NCBI GenBank assembly: GCA_028752905.1
Contig: JAQNBH010000013.1
Span: 14,700,316 to 14,764,315, forward strand
Reading direction: 5' to 3'
Length of the DNA: 64,000 nucleotides
DNA from: Cladorhizidae sp. MBARI D1340-BT2
Taxonomy: Eukaryota; Porifera; Demospongiae; Poecilosclerida; Cladorhizidae
The notes beneath the pieces are model-generated. The model was not told where the DNA came from. It saw only the letters and a program-made list of their open reading frames with translations, and made no database searches. Below, in pieces: positions 63,175 through 64,000 of the stretch. Each line of letters opens with the position of its first letter. Position 1 is the stretch's first letter. The position numbers and the translations under genes were made by a program.

Positions 63175-64000
63175 CATGTGATCTCATGAAGAAGCTAACA
63201 CACAAGCATGTGACCATGTGAAGAAACTAACACACAAGCTCTTCAGCCATGTGATCATGAAGAAGCTAACACACAAGCTCTTCAGCCATGTGACCATGAA
63301 GAAACTAACACACAAGCTCTTCAGCCATGTGATCATGAAGAAGCTAACACACAAGCTCGTCAGCCATGTGATCATGAAGAAGCTAACACACAAGCTCTTC
63401 AATGTGATCATGAAGAAACTAACACACAAGCTCTTCAGCTATGTGATCATGAAGAAACTAACACACAAGCTCTTCAATGTGATCATGAAGAAACTAACAC
63501 ACAAGCTCTTCAGCCATGTGATCATGAAGAAACTAACACACAAGCTCTTCAGCCATGTGATCATGAAGAAACTAACACACAAGCTCTTCAGCCATGTGAT
63601 CATGAAGAAACTAACACACAAGCTCTTCAATGTGATCATGAAGAAACTAACACACAAGCTCTTCAGCCATGTGATCATGAAGAAACTAACACACAAGCTC
63701 TTCAGCCATGTGATCATGAAGAAACTAACACACAAGCTCTTCAGCCATGTGATCATGAAGAAACTAACACGCAAGCTCTTCAGCCATGTGATCATGAAGA
63801 AACTAACACACAAGCTCTTCAATGTGATCATGAAGAAACTAACACACAAGCTCTTCAGCCATGTGACCATGAAGAAACTAACACACAAGCTCTTCAGCCA
63901 TGTGATCATGAAGAAGCTAACACACAAGCTCGTCAGCCATGTGATCATGAAGAAGCTAACACACAAGCTCTTCAATGTGATCATGAAGAAACTAACACAC
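63175..64000. repeat. 39/36-bp minisatellite, runs off window
   Basis: Units of 39 bp containing AACTAACACACAAGCTCTTC and GCCATGTGATCATGAAG, plus a 36-bp form lacking GCC. Both lengths are multiples of three, which keeps a 181-codon frame open on -; this is not a gene. Confidence 0.95.

Overview
The window reads as nuclear DNA of an invertebrate animal. It has spliced exons with GT-AG (and one GC-AG) introns, no bacterial operons, Ty3/gypsy LTR elements of unusual pol order, a hAT-like DNA transposon, a LINE fragment, and a very large amount of minisatellite DNA. A sponge would fit this mix, but nothing I can read fixes the phylum.

The one clear host gene is on the + strand from 14985 to 51114. 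It is a ZZEF1-like gene (zinc finger ZZ-type and EF-hand domain protein 1). I can chain 25 exons whose reading phases agree at every junction: 3131 nt, about 1043 residues. They cover the stretch before the DOC/APC10 domain, the DOC domain, the helical middle region and a CUB-like domain. The EF-hand 5' end and the ZZ-finger 3' end are not in the assigned exons. Introns range from under 100 bp to 8.3 kb, and the large ones are filled with tandem arrays (units of 13 to 38 bp) and foldback elements.

Layout: 1-6320, minisatellites, a duplicated segment and a 39-nt G run. 6325-12930, a decayed LTR retrotransposon on the - strand whose order is gag, protease, integrase, RT, RNase H (the Gmr1-like order). 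Its gag is interrupted by about 34 copies of a 29-bp repeat that grew out of gag itself. 13010-14615, a 47-bp array. 14985-51114, the ZZEF1-like exons and their repeat-filled introns. 51265-60118, a 36-39-bp satellite broken by a 3.1-kb hAT-like transposon (52920-56016, 13-bp inverted termini, 6-bp target duplication) and by a second Gmr1-like element (56059-59246) that has lost its RT. 60156-63170, a LINE reverse transcriptase fragment, foldback repeats and unrecognised sequence. 63175-64000, a 39-bp array that runs off the window.

Theme: several arrays are visibly seeded by functional single-copy sequence: an exon end with its 5' splice site (22-bp array at 15038), the gag motif (29-bp array), an LTR segment (43-bp array) and the region near the gag zinc knuckle (42-bp array). 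Very long open frames inside arrays whose unit is a multiple of three are treated here as repeats, not genes.
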